A DNA stretch of 63,955 nucleotides from JAFGMC01 sp963540515 (GTDB lineage: Bacteria; Pseudomonadota; Alphaproteobacteria; Rs-D84). Below the pieces are notes generated by a model that had not been told where the DNA came from, did no database searches, and was given only the letters and a program-made list of their open reading frames with translations. The DNA is taken from positions 1-63,955 of the forward strand of contig CAUTNA010000005.1 in assembly GCA_963540515.1 (NCBI GenBank), given 5' to 3'. Made by a program: the position numbers and the translations under genes. Positions within the stretch are counted from its first letter, which is position 1, and each line of letters opens with the position of its first letter. Positions 34,007 through 42,323 of this stretch are shown here, piece by piece.

Positions 34007-35758
34007 ATGTTATTAAAAAGAATTTCTTCTTTAAATTGGACACAGTATAAAAGAATATGGTCTTTTTTTGGAAGTAAGCATTTAAAATGGATGGCGCTTG
34101 GTGTTTTTTGTACAGTAATTGCTGCTTCTATGGAAGGGTACACTATAACACTTGTAAAAAATATAGTTGATAATGCTTTTATAGAAAAGAATATGCAATC
34201 TGTATATTTGGTTGGACTTCAAATAATATTGGCTTTTACTATTAAAGGTATATTTAATTATTCAAAAGATTTGTCTATGTCAAAAGCAGGTATTGCAGCA
34301 AATTCTGTAATACAAAAAAAAGTTTATGAACATTCTTTGAAAATGGATATTGATAAATTTTATGGAGATGGAACTGGGAAATTTTTAAATTATTTCTTTG
34401 CTCATTCTCAATCTGTTTTAAATTTACTTACAAGTAATTTAATAAGTCTTATTCAGAATATTGTTACTTTATTTGTAGCTCTCTTTCTTATGGTATGGTA
34501 TGCACCGCAAATGTGCTTAATTTTAATATTTTTAGCTCCTGCAATAATATTACCAATGCTTTTTATAATGAAAAAAATCCGTAAGTCTATTTCAAATGTT
34601 TTTGTAAAAGGTGATAGATTTGCAGAACACTTAAGTCAAAGTTTTCGAGGAATTAAAACAATACAATCTTTTAATTCACAAAAATTTGAATTAGAAAGAT
34701 TTTCAAAAGTTCTAAATGATTATCTTTCAAGTAATTATAAAGTCGCTCAGGTTACTTCTATACAATCACCAATTTTAGAATTTATGATCTCTATTGGTCT
34801 TTGTCTTGCTTTAATAATGGGAGGATATTTTATAGTTGAAGGTAATTTATCAACTGGTGGTTTTACTGCATTTTTATTAGCGCTTACTTCTGCTTATAAA
34901 CCTGCAAAAAATTTAACAGGGGTTGGAAACACTCTTCAGCAGGGATTAATTTCAGCAGAAATTTTATTTAAATTTTTGGATTCCAGTCCAGAGATAAAAG
35001 AAAAAAAAGATGCAAAAGTCTTAAACGAAAAAAATATTTCTATAGAATATAAAAATATAACTTTTGCCTATAGTGGTAAAGAACCAGTACTTAAAGATGT
35101 AAGTTTAACAGTACCAAGTGGAAAAATGTGTGCATTAGTTGGAACATCAGGGGGAGGAAAAACTACTTTATTTAATTTGCTTGAAAGATTTTATGACCCA
35201 CAAAAAGGATCTATTTTAATAAATGGTAATGATGTAAGTGATTATACTCTTGAATCTTTAAGAAGTAATATTTCTGAAGTTTCTCAAGATATATTTTTAT
35301 TTAATTCAAGTATTTATGATAATATAAAATATAATATAGAAAGTGCAACAAAAGAAGATGTTGAGAGAGCTGCTAAGGCTGCAAATGCTCATGATTTTAT
35401 AATGAAATTGCCAAATGGATATGAAACATATGTTGGTGAAAATGGTGCTCTTTTATCAGGGGGACAAAAACAAAGAATTGCAATTGCTCGTGCAATACTT
35501 AAAAATTCACCAATATTATTGTTAGATGAGGCAACTTCTGCTTTAGATACAGAAAGTGAAAAATTAATACAATCTGCTATAAAAAAAATTTCAAAAGGAA
35601 AAACTACTTTTGTAATTGCTCATAGGCTTTCAACAATTTTTGATGCTGATATAATTTATGTAATAGGTGATGGTAAAATTATAGAGTCTGGATCGCATAA
35701 CGAACTTATAAAATTAAATGGATATTATAAAAAACTTTTAGATTCTCAATCTAAATAG
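34007..35758 (+). CDS. MsbA-type ABC exporter
   Basis: 583 residues. Six membrane helices lie in the first ~310 residues (type IV exporter fold), then an ATPase domain with Walker A GTSGGGKTT (about 379-387), Q-loop EVSQDIF, signature LLSGGQKQR, Walker B ILLLDEATSALD and the H-loop AHRLST. Length and half-transporter layout match MsbA, which flips lipid A-core to the periplasmic leaflet. With lpxI nearby this is the best guess, but a drug or other lipid exporter is possible. AAGGA supports the ATG. Confidence 0.88.
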   Translation: MLLKRISSLNWTQYKRIWSFFGSKHLKWMALGVFCTVIAASMEGYTITLVKNIVDNAFIEKNMQSVYLVGLQIILAFTIKGIFNYSKDLSMSKAGIAANSVIQKKVYEHSLKMDIDKFYGDGTGKFLNYFFAHSQSVLNLLTSNLISLIQNIVTLFVALFLMVWYAPQMCLILIFLAPAIILPMLFIMKKIRKSISNVFVKGDRFAEHLSQSFRGIKTIQSFNSQKFELERFSKVLNDYLSSNYKVAQVTSIQSPILEFMISIGLCLALIMGGYFIVEGNLSTGGFTAFLLALTSAYKPAKNLTGVGNTLQQGLISAEILFKFLDSSPEIKEKKDAKVLNEKNISIEYKNITFAYSGKEPVLKDVSLTVPSGKMCALVGTSGGGKTTLFNLLERFYDPQKGSILINGNDVSDYTLESLRSNISEVSQDIFLFNSSIYDNIKYNIESATKEDVERAAKAANAHDFIMKLPNGYETYVGENGALLSGGQKQRIAIARAILKNSPILLLDEATSALDTESEKLIQSAIKKISKGKTTFVIAHRLSTIFDADIIYVIGDGKIIESGSHNELIKLNGYYKKLLDSQSK

Positions 35759-35861
35759 TTAATTTGATATTTCTAATATTTACAGGATGATAATACTCAT
35801 GAGGAGTATATAAATATATAAGATATAAATGTTATTTATTTTGAGTTTAGTATACAAAACT

Positions 35862-35908
35862 TATAAAAGATTTTAGGTATAAACTGTATATACTTAAAAT
35901 CTTTTATA
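35862..35908. terminator. Long AT-rich hairpin between convergent genes
   Basis: Two 20-base arms (TATAAAAGATTTTAGGTATA and its complement with one G-T) flank a 7-base loop and run into an A/T tract. It separates the ABC exporter (+) from the 35944 gene (-) and probably ends both transcripts. The arms are longer than in the other terminators here. Confidence 0.65.
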
Positions 35909-35943
35909 AAAAATAAATATCTATTTTAAGAAGAATAGAGAAT

Positions 35944-36417
35944 CTATCCTCTTTGTCTATCTTGTATTCTCTGTTTTACAAAATTATGATAACTATATTT
36001 ATTTAAAATTTCTTTTAGAATTGAAGTTAATCTAATATTGTAAAGAGTCTTATTTTTTGCATCAGACAAAATTTTAAGTTTATATTTTATTATTTGTTCT
36101 TGTCTTGGTGTAAGTGGTATTTCCAATTTATATCTTTTCATATAATGAGTTAAAAGAACAAAATCCAAAGTTTTCTTTACTGTTTTATCATCTGGTATGA
36201 TGTCTGTTGCAAAGAAATTATCCTTATTATATGTATATAAAATATATTCCAACATTTTATCAATTTGTTTATGAATATGTTTTGTTGAATATAAACCTTT
36301 AGTATAAGAGAATGTTTCAATTTCTTCTTCTGTAAGCACTCTGTGAAAAGATGTTTTACATACTTCCATTATAAACTTATCTTGAATTTCTAACATTTTG
36401 AAAAGATTTAAAGCCAT
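35944..36417 (-). CDS. Hypothetical protein (clpB-linked)
   Basis: 157 residues, mostly helical, basic, without signal or membrane segments. The ATG at 36417 has an AAAGG site 9 nt upstream, although it overlaps the end of the preceding frame by 41 nt; a start at 36396 would shorten the overlap. The segment LTPRQEQIIKYKLKIL near residue 100 is the only one resembling a known pattern (a helix as in Clp adaptor or response-regulator linkers), too weak to name. It is third in a row after clpB. Confidence 0.55.
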   Translation of the reverse strand: MALNLFKMLEIQDKFIMEVCKTSFHRVLTEEEIETFSYTKGLYSTKHIHKQIDKMLEYILYTYNKDNFFATDIIPDDKTVKKTLDFVLLTHYMKRYKLEIPLTPRQEQIIKYKLKILSDAKNKTLYNIRLTSILKEILNKYSYHNFVKQRIQDRQRG

Positions 36418-36724
36418 TTAATTTACCTTTCTTTAGTATTGATATTAATTTATTAAAAACAAGAGTTTTATGACGTGATACTGCTTTTTCTAATTCTTCT
36501 TTATCACGTATTACTTTTTTGTAAGATATTGGTAAAATATTTGTAGTTTTACAAATACTACTAAAAGTATTTATACTTGTTTCTAAATGTTTAATTTCTT
36601 TTTGTATTATATTTAATTGTTCTACAGTTAAAGTGGATGTAGTTTTTGAACCAGCTAATATACCTCTTATTATCTGGCGACTTTTTATTATTTCATCAAT
36701 ATCAAAAATCATACTATACCCCAT
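36377..36724 (-). CDS. Hypothetical helical protein (clpB-linked)
   Basis: 115 residues, or 111 if translation begins at the second ATG (36712), which is preceded by GGGG at good spacing. The product is helical and basic towards the C-terminus, with a heptad-like stretch (EQLNIIQKEIKHLETSINTF) suggesting a coiled coil. There are no membrane segments. It begins 7 nt after the clpB stop and overlaps the next gene by 41 nt, so all three are likely one transcript. No family recognised. Confidence 0.5.
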   Translation of the reverse strand: MGYSMIFDIDEIIKSRQIIRGILAGSKTTSTLTVEQLNIIQKEIKHLETSINTFSSICKTTNILPISYKKVIRDKEELEKAVSRHKTLVFNKLISILKKGKLNGFKSFQNVRNSR

Positions 36725-36731
36725 CTAAGTC

Positions 36732-38783
36732 TTATTCTATAATAATACTTTTATCATCTGAGTCCAATTTTATTTTATTGCTGATATCTCCTTTTATAAT
36801 TTTATCTGCAATTTTATCTTCAATACTTGTTGTAATAAGTCTCTTTAAAGGTCTTGCACCATAATCTGGATCAAATCCATTTTTAGCAAGCCAGTCTATT
36901 GCAGAATCTTTTATTTCTAATTCAATATTTTTTTCTTTTAACTTTTCTTTAAGTCTTTTTAACTGAATATCAACAATTTTTTTCATAGAGTTTTGATCAA
37001 TATGATTAAATGTGATAATTTCATCTATTCTGTTTATAAATTCAGGTCTAAAGAATTTTTTAACAGCTGTAATATTTTCTAAATTACTTGTCATAATTAT
37101 TATTGTATTAGAAAAATTTACAAGATTTCCTTGCCCATCAGTAAGCCTTCCATCATCAAGTATCTGCAAAAATACATTGAATACTTCTTGGTTCGCTTTT
37201 TCGATTTCATCAAAAAGTATTACTTGATATGGTCGTCTTCTTACGCTTTCTGTTAGTATTCCTCCTTGTTCATATCCAACATATCCTGGAGGACTTCCTA
37301 TTAATCTTGCAACAGAGTGTTGTTCCATATATTCACTCATGTCTATCCTTGTCATTGCATTACTATCATGAAATAAATATTCAGCTAAAGCTTTTACAAC
37401 TTCTGTTTTACCAACACCAGTAGGTCCCATAAATATAAAACTTCCAATTGGTTTATTTGGATCAGAGAGTCCAGCACGACTTCTCCTTATAGATCTTGCT
37501 ATTGCATTTAATGCATTATCTTGTCCAATCACTCTTTTTCTTAATTCATCTTCTATATTTATAAGTTTTGATTGATCTTCTGTATTTAATTTATCAACAG
37601 GTATTCCGGTCCACTTACTTATAACCCCTGCAATATGAATTGGTAAAACAGTTTTATACTCTTTTGAAGACATATTCATAGTTTTTATATCTTCTTCTAA
37701 TTTTGGAATTTTCCCGTATTGTAATGCAGATGCTTTTTCAAAATCGCCATTTCTGAGTGCAATTGCTACTTCAGATTTTGCAGAATCAAGAGCTGATATT
37801 GCATCAGACAAAGTTTTCATTTTTCTTTGTTCTTGTTCCCAAGCATCTGTTAATGATTTGGATTTTTCTTCAGTCTCTAAAATTAATTTATCCAAATCTT
37901 TTAATCTTTTTTTTGACTCTTCATCATTTTCTTTTTTTAGTGCCTGTTGTTCGATTTTAAGTTGCATTAAATATCTGTCTGTCTCATCTAATTCCTCAGG
38001 TTTTGATGATATTTCAATACGCAAATGAGCAGCAGCTTCATCAATTAAATCAATTGCTTTATCTGGTAAAAATCTGTCATTTATATACCTTGCTGATAAT
38101 TTTGCAGCACTACAAATTGCAGAATCTGATATTCTAACTCCGTGATGACTTTCATATTTTTCTTTAAGTCCACGAAGAATTGATATTGTATCATCAATAC
38201 TTGGTTCATCAATGTATACTGGTTGAAAACGTCTTGCAAGAGCAGGGTCTTTTTCTATGTATTGTCTGTATTCATCTATTGTTGTAGCACCTAAACAGTG
38301 TAATTCACCACGAGCAAGCATTGGTTTTAAAAGATTTCCTGCATCCATAGAACCTTCACCTTTTCCAGCTCCAACCATTGTATGTAATTCATCTATAAAT
38401 AAAATAACCTTTCCATCTTTTTCTTTTATATATTTTAAAATTGCTTTTAATCTTGCTTCAAATTGTCCACGGAACATAGCGCCAGCCATAAGTGCACCGA
38501 TATCCAAGGATAAAAGAGATACCTTTGATAGATTTTCAGGTACATCTCCTGATATAATTCTGTTCGCAAGTCCTTCAACAATTGCAGTTTTACCCACACC
38601 GGGTTTACCAATGAGTACAGGATTATTTTTTGTTCTTCTTGATAGTACTTCTTCAACTCTACGAACTTCTTCATCTCTTCCAATAACCGGATCTAATTTA
38701 CCACTGCGAGCAAGTTCAGTAAAATCAGTAGTATATTTTTTTATTGCCTCTTCTGGTGTTTCATTTATTTCTTCTGGGTTCAT
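36732..38783 (-). CDS. clpB: ClpB-type disaggregase lacking the N-terminal domain
   Basis: 683 residues. The chain begins about 15 residues before the first AAA+ module (TELARSGKLDPVIGRDEEV). It has Walker A GKPGVGKTA, a coiled-coil M domain (about residues 255-375, ending LQYGKIPKLEEDI) and a second AAA+ module (GPTGVGKTE, then GSPPGYVGYEQGG). Full ClpB has ~860 residues; the missing part is the ~145-residue N domain plus ~25 residues before FRPEFINRID. The start is firm: AAGG lies upstream and an in-frame TAA blocks any extension. With an M domain but no ClpP-binding loop, it should disaggregate proteins with DnaK. Confidence 0.9.
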   Translation of the reverse strand: MNPEEINETPEEAIKKYTTDFTELARSGKLDPVIGRDEEVRRVEEVLSRRTKNNPVLIGKPGVGKTAIVEGLANRIISGDVPENLSKVSLLSLDIGALMAGAMFRGQFEARLKAILKYIKEKDGKVILFIDELHTMVGAGKGEGSMDAGNLLKPMLARGELHCLGATTIDEYRQYIEKDPALARRFQPVYIDEPSIDDTISILRGLKEKYESHHGVRISDSAICSAAKLSARYINDRFLPDKAIDLIDEAAAHLRIEISSKPEELDETDRYLMQLKIEQQALKKENDEESKKRLKDLDKLILETEEKSKSLTDAWEQEQRKMKTLSDAISALDSAKSEVAIALRNGDFEKASALQYGKIPKLEEDIKTMNMSSKEYKTVLPIHIAGVISKWTGIPVDKLNTEDQSKLINIEDELRKRVIGQDNALNAIARSIRRSRAGLSDPNKPIGSFIFMGPTGVGKTEVVKALAEYLFHDSNAMTRIDMSEYMEQHSVARLIGSPPGYVGYEQGGILTESVRRRPYQVILFDEIEKANQEVFNVFLQILDDGRLTDGQGNLVNFSNTIIIMTSNLENITAVKKFFRPEFINRIDEIITFNHIDQNSMKKIVDIQLKRLKEKLKEKNIELEIKDSAIDWLAKNGFDPDYGARPLKRLITTSIEDKIADKIIKGDISNKIKLDSDDKSIIIE

Positions 38784-38855
38784 TTTATGCCTTTTTTATT
38801 TTGTTAAAACTTATATAGTTAAAAAAAATCACCATTCAAGATTTTGTTTAAATTC

Positions 38856-38882
38856 TTGACTTAATAAATTTTTTGATATAAT
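38856..38882 (+). promoter_or_regulatory. Candidate rpmB promoter
   Basis: TTGACT (38856-38861) and a perfect TATAAT (38877-38882) are separated by 15 nt, slightly short, about 33 nt before the rpmB start. The good -10 makes a promoter likely even if the -35 is placed otherwise. Confidence 0.55.
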
Positions 38883-38914
38883 TTAAGTGTTGATTAAATT
38901 CTAGGGGTGTATAA

Positions 38915-39286
38915 ATGCCACGTATGTGTGAAGTTACAGGAAAAAAAACTCAGGTCGGTATGAATGTTTCTCATTCACATCGCAGAACTAAACGTACTTT
39001 TTTACCAAATTTACAAAATATGAAATTTCATAGTGATATTTTATCTCGTGATTTTTCTTTAAGAATATCTATGGCGGGGCTTAGAACACTTACAAAACAT
39101 GGTGGTTTAGATTCCTACCTCATAAATAAGCCAATATCAAGATTAACAGAAGATATGGCAAAGATAAAAAGGTTAATTACAAAAAAAATAACTTTGGAAA
39201 AACCAGAACCAAAAAAGACATTACATAAACCAGTAAGAAGTGCAAGGCTTGTAAAGAAAGTTGAATCTAAAAAGCAAGTTGCGTAA
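38915..39286 (+). CDS. rpmB: Ribosomal protein bL28
   Basis: 123 residues. The N-terminus MPRMCEVTGKKTQVGMNVSHSHRRTKRTFLPNL is the classic bL28 start, and ISMAGLRTLTKHGG follows. Usual bL28 is 60-100 residues. Here a basic C-terminal tail (from about residue 85, KKITLEKPEPKKTL...) extends it. It is a 50S subunit protein. A GGGG ribosome site and a strong -10 lie upstream; tRNA-Leu begins 5 nt after the stop and may be processed from the same transcript. Confidence 0.95.
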   Translation: MPRMCEVTGKKTQVGMNVSHSHRRTKRTFLPNLQNMKFHSDILSRDFSLRISMAGLRTLTKHGGLDSYLINKPISRLTEDMAKIKRLITKKITLEKPEPKKTLHKPVRSARLVKKVESKKQVA

Positions 39287-39291
39287 ATTTA

Positions 39292-39376
39292 GGCTCTGTG
39301 GCGGAATTGGTAGACGCGCTTGACTCAAAATCAAGTTCTGAAAGGAGTGTCGGTTCGATTCCGACCAGAGCCACCA
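39292..39376 (+). tRNA. tRNA-Leu (CAA anticodon)
   Basis: The acceptor GGCTCTG pairs with CAGAGCC; discriminator A and an encoded CCA (39374-39376). The anticodon stem CTTGA/TCAAG holds a CTCAAAA loop (anticodon CAA). Variable arm and T-loop GGTTCGATTCC are present. 85 nt. Confidence 0.94.
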
Positions 39377-39446
39377 TTTTGTAAAAAAATTTATAAGTGG
39401 TATTTTTACCACTTTCTTATATTTAAAATTTAGGAAAAGCTAAAAT

Positions 39447-39719
39447 TTATTTTTGAATTTTTTCTTTAATAGCTCTTATTTTTGATAAAATTTCTTTTAA
39501 TTCAATTTCTGTTATATTTTGTTTAGAAGTAAGTTCATCAGCCAAAACTATACATAAAGTTGCAAGCAGAGATGAATCAGAAAGTTCTCCTATCTTAGAT
39601 AAAATATCTTTTGCTTTTGAATCTACATATTTACCAAGAGCTATTAGTCTTTCCTCTTGACCATCTTCACACCCCATAGAATATTTTTTATTTGCTATAA
39701 AAATAGAAACTACACTCAT
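39447..39719 (-). CDS. zapA: Cell division protein ZapA
   Basis: 90 residues. The N-terminal strand pair (VVSIFIANKKYSMGCEDGQEERLIALGKYVD) and long C-terminal helix match ZapA, which binds and bundles FtsZ filaments at the division ring. It is preceded, with a 4-nt overlap, by a small coiled-coil gene, the usual alphaproteobacterial arrangement. The 6S RNA gene that often follows zapA is not seen in the 70 nt before tRNA-Leu. It is on the opposite strand to the FtsZ-C-like gene at 39991. Confidence 0.88.
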   Translation of the reverse strand: MSVVSIFIANKKYSMGCEDGQEERLIALGKYVDSKAKDILSKIGELSDSSLLATLCIVLADELTSKQNITEIELKEILSKIRAIKEKIQK

Positions 39720-39913
39720 TTTATATTCTTTAATACTGAAATTGATTTATCTATAAGATCCATTGCTTTTGAATTTTTATCTTTTAAAACTTGAATTTGT
39801 TTATTTAAAATATTTATTTCTAAGTCTTGACCATTATTAGAATTTAAAAAAGTTTCATTTACTAATTCTTCCAGATTTGAGAGTTCGGTAAAAATTAAAT
39901 CTTTTGTGTTCAT
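39716..39913 (-). CDS. Small coiled-coil protein upstream of zapA
   Basis: 65 residues, almost entirely one amphipathic helix (INILNKQIQVLKDKNSKAMD) with heptad spacing. Alphaproteobacteria often carry a DUF4164 or ZapB-like gene directly before zapA, and this fits by size, position and ATGA overlap. It may act with ZapA at the FtsZ ring. The identity is based on position and predicted coiled coil only. Confidence 0.65.
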   Translation of the reverse strand: MNTKDLIFTELSNLEELVNETFLNSNNGQDLEINILNKQIQVLKDKNSKAMDLIDKSISVLKNIK

Positions 39914-39990
39914 GATTTGAAATGGTAAAATATTTTTTTTATATCTTCAATATAATTTATGATATAGTGTAAATATTAAGGATAATTCAA

Positions 39991-40773
39991 GTGAAAACAA
40001 AGATTATTTATATTTGTGGTGGAGAAAGTTGTGATATAGCAGATATTAGAAGTGCTTTTAATCAAGTAAAATCTACTCTTGGGTTAGATAAAGAAACCAT
40101 TTTATTTGGAGTTCCAATAGAGACAGGATTGGAAGAAATAAATTTAGATAAAACAGCAGAAAAAGAAGGTAATTTTTTTGAAGAGTCTTCAGAAGATATA
40201 AATAATGTTTTTTATGAAGATAAAGAAATTATAGAAGAACAAACTGATAAGGAAGAAGAAAAAGTAATTCCTATACTTTCTGTATTATCACCTAAAGAAC
40301 GGGAATATGATAAAGATGAAGATTTGCAAGAAGCTATAGAAATTAAAGATACTGATGAAGAAGAAATAGAAACTGAAGAAATTACAGAAGAAATAGAATT
40401 AGATGAAATTAGTTCACAAGAAGAGCTTGTTGTTGAAGAAGAAAGTGTTCCTACATCTTTAAAAGAATTATTTAAAACAGTTCCAAGTTTGGATGAATTT
40501 TCAGATAATGATACTATTGATGTTGTTAAAGAAGATTCAGAAATTTTAGAAGAAGATAATATTACAACTGATAAAGTTATTGAACTTTTGACTAAAGAAT
40601 ATATGGAAAAACAAAAAGAAATTGAAAATTCCATAGAACCTGTAAATAAAAAAAGCTTATTAAATGGTTTTAGAAAACCAAGAAAAAAACAACCAAGTTT
40701 TGATCTATTTAGATGGGCTGGATTTCCTGCAAATGAAGAAGATTACAACAGACCATCGCTAGATGATAAATAG
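39991..40773 (+). CDS. FtsZ C-terminal-domain-like protein with long acidic linker
   Basis: 260 residues from a GTG with AAGGA upstream. Residues 1-52 align well with the C-terminal subdomain of FtsZ: KIIYICGGESCDIADIR, then AFNQV and TILFGVPIETGLEE, matching the FtsZ pattern V-L-I-x-I-x-G-G ... E-V-x-x-A ... I-I-F-G-x-x-x-D ... L-E. The GTPase half (GGGTGTG loop) is absent. Residues ~55-195 are a very acidic linker (Glu/Asp runs). The end is basic (FRKPRKKQ) followed by FDLFRWAGFP, resembling the linker-plus-binding-peptide plan of FtsZ tails. It is divergent from zapA and 5 nt before a muramidase-like gene. I infer a division accessory protein. Confidence 0.6.
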   Translation: MKTKIIYICGGESCDIADIRSAFNQVKSTLGLDKETILFGVPIETGLEEINLDKTAEKEGNFFEESSEDINNVFYEDKEIIEEQTDKEEEKVIPILSVLSPKEREYDKDEDLQEAIEIKDTDEEEIETEEITEEIELDEISSQEELVVEEESVPTSLKELFKTVPSLDEFSDNDTIDVVKEDSEILEEDNITTDKVIELLTKEYMEKQKEIENSIEPVNKKSLLNGFRKPRKKQPSFDLFRWAGFPANEEDYNRPSLDDK

Positions 40774-40778
40774 TTATT

Positions 40779-41693
40779 ATGAATGATGAAATTATCTTAG
40801 GATTGCTAAATAATTCAGGTATAAAAGTTATTTCTATAACAGATTCTGTGTTAAAAATAGAAGATCCAGGATGTATAATTAGAAGTTTTGAAAAACTTAT
40901 TAATTATGGTTGGGGTTTAATAAGTCTTATTACAGCAGTTTTAATATTTGGTTGGGCAATTGCATATATTCGTGGATCAAAAATATCATCAATTTTAAAT
41001 AATTTTAAAAATATAGTCTTAATTTTAAGTATAGTTTCTGTAATAAAGCCAATTATAAGTATTTTTTATGGAGATGATATTTTTGCTAAAGGATGTAGAG
41101 AAATAGAAATTTCAAAAGAAAAAGTTAATAATCTATTAGAACTTAGAAAATCAAAATTATCATCTTCTAAAGAGGGGTTTGAAACTTTATATATAATTGA
41201 TTCTTTTGAACTAACAGAAAAAGCAAATTTTTCTAGTACTTCATTATCAACATCCAATTTAAAAAGAACTTTAATATTTATAAATGATAGAGGACAGAAA
41301 ATTAAAAGAGTTGGAGGAACTATATCTTGGCGTAATAATAATCCTGGAAATATAAGAACTTCTTCTTTTACAAAGAAAAATGGAGAAATAGGACAGGCTG
41401 GTGGTTTTGCTGTTTTCCCAAGTTTAGAGATTGGTATGAATGCAATAAAAAAATTATTAAGATCAAAAAGTTATAATAATTTAACTATTGAAAAAGCTAT
41501 ATCAAGGTATGCTCCTAATGGTGATGGAAATAACAATGAAAAAGTCTATCAAAAAAGATTGGGACAGTTAACAGGACTAAATATAAATTTAGTTCTAAAC
41601 AGTTTATCAAATGAACAATTAGATAAAGTTGCTAATGCAATAAAGATTATTGAAGGATATAATATAGGAAAAGAGTATATCTTTACAGATTAA
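40779..41693 (+). CDS. Membrane-anchored muramidase-like protein
   Basis: 304 residues. Two hydrophobic helices (about residues 40-62 and 76-98) are followed by a periplasmic linker. The C-terminal domain starts with SWRNNNPGNIR, then GGFAVFPSLEIGMNAIKKLL and ISRYAPNGDGNN. This NNPGNIR-type domain occurs in phage structural lysins and in secretion-associated peptidoglycan hydrolases, with the Glu/Asp-rich turns expected of a lysozyme fold. It may remodel the wall locally for division or for a trans-envelope machine. It lies between the FtsZ-C-like gene (5-nt gap) and a calcium-loop protein, forming one operon. Confidence 0.65.
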   Translation: MNDEIILGLLNNSGIKVISITDSVLKIEDPGCIIRSFEKLINYGWGLISLITAVLIFGWAIAYIRGSKISSILNNFKNIVLILSIVSVIKPIISIFYGDDIFAKGCREIEISKEKVNNLLELRKSKLSSSKEGFETLYIIDSFELTEKANFSSTSLSTSNLKRTLIFINDRGQKIKRVGGTISWRNNNPGNIRTSSFTKKNGEIGQAGGFAVFPSLEIGMNAIKKLLRSKSYNNLTIEKAISRYAPNGDGNNNEKVYQKRLGQLTGLNINLVLNSLSNEQLDKVANAIKIIEGYNIGKEYIFTD

Positions 41694-41707
41694 AATTGGA
41701 GATAAAT

Positions 41708-42322
41708 ATGAAAAAAGTAAATATATTTTTTATAATTTTAATTCTTATAATAATAACATCTGTTGGGGTAAGTTTATACTTACTGTATAAAAAAACTAAA
41801 GATGTGTTTGAACCAAATAATACCACTAATATAACTCATAATGTAAATAAAAGTATTGAAGATGATAATATTATAATTGAGGGCTTTGATGATGGTCTTT
41901 CAGATCCTAGTTTTTCAAAAGATTATGAATTAGATGAATTTGGGGCAGGTATATCAAAATCAGAAGTTTTTTTTATTGATATAAATTCAGATGGGTTGCC
42001 TGACAGAATAACAAAAAGTTTGATAGAAACAGGAAACTCTCATAATTTTATAGAGTATAAAATAGAACTTAATAAATATGAGTCTTATGTTGATTTAAGT
42101 TTAGAGAATTTCAGAACAATTCAAGGTGCAGATTGTGATTTACAAAGGTTTAAATTTTCTTTTGATCCTTTCAGAATTACAAAAATATCAAGACCTTTTA
42201 AAGACACTTGGAACACAGAAACTATGGCAACAAAGATAGTTTATATAATTCAAAATAATGAACTTGTTGAATATTCTAAAACTGATTTAAAATATATTTG
42301 TGATGTTAGAGAATTATTTTAG
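41708..42322 (+). CDS. Membrane-anchored protein with EF-hand-like calcium loop
   Basis: 204 residues from the ATG at 41708, chosen for its GGAG site; an ATG at 41696 has none. An N-terminal signal anchor (residues ~4-27) is followed by a periplasmic domain. FFIDINSDGLPDRITKS holds a D-x-N-x-D-G-x-x-D loop as in dockerin and FG-GAP calcium sites. Two cysteines near the C-terminal half (GADCDLQRF and YICDVREL) could pair. It closes the operon with the FtsZ-C-like and muramidase genes, with comM convergent 1 nt away. Function unknown. Confidence 0.6.
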   Translation: MKKVNIFFIILILIIITSVGVSLYLLYKKTKDVFEPNNTTNITHNVNKSIEDDNIIIEGFDDGLSDPSFSKDYELDEFGAGISKSEVFFIDINSDGLPDRITKSLIETGNSHNFIEYKIELNKYESYVDLSLENFRTIQGADCDLQRFKFSFDPFRITKISRPFKDTWNTETMATKIVYIIQNNELVEYSKTDLKYICDVRELF

Positions 42323-42323
42323 T

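Noticed and set aside
38257..38859. 200-codon plus-strand frame opposite clpB
   Set aside because: Exact antisense of conserved AAA+ motifs; a shadow frame.
39221..39412. Minus-strand frame across tRNA-Leu with a WSESNRH-like peptide
   Set aside because: Also a common antisense artefact of a tRNA gene.
40212..40634. Serine-rich minus-strand frame of 140 codons
   Set aside because: It mirrors the GAA/GAT-rich acidic linker of the plus-strand gene at 39991; composition alone keeps it open.
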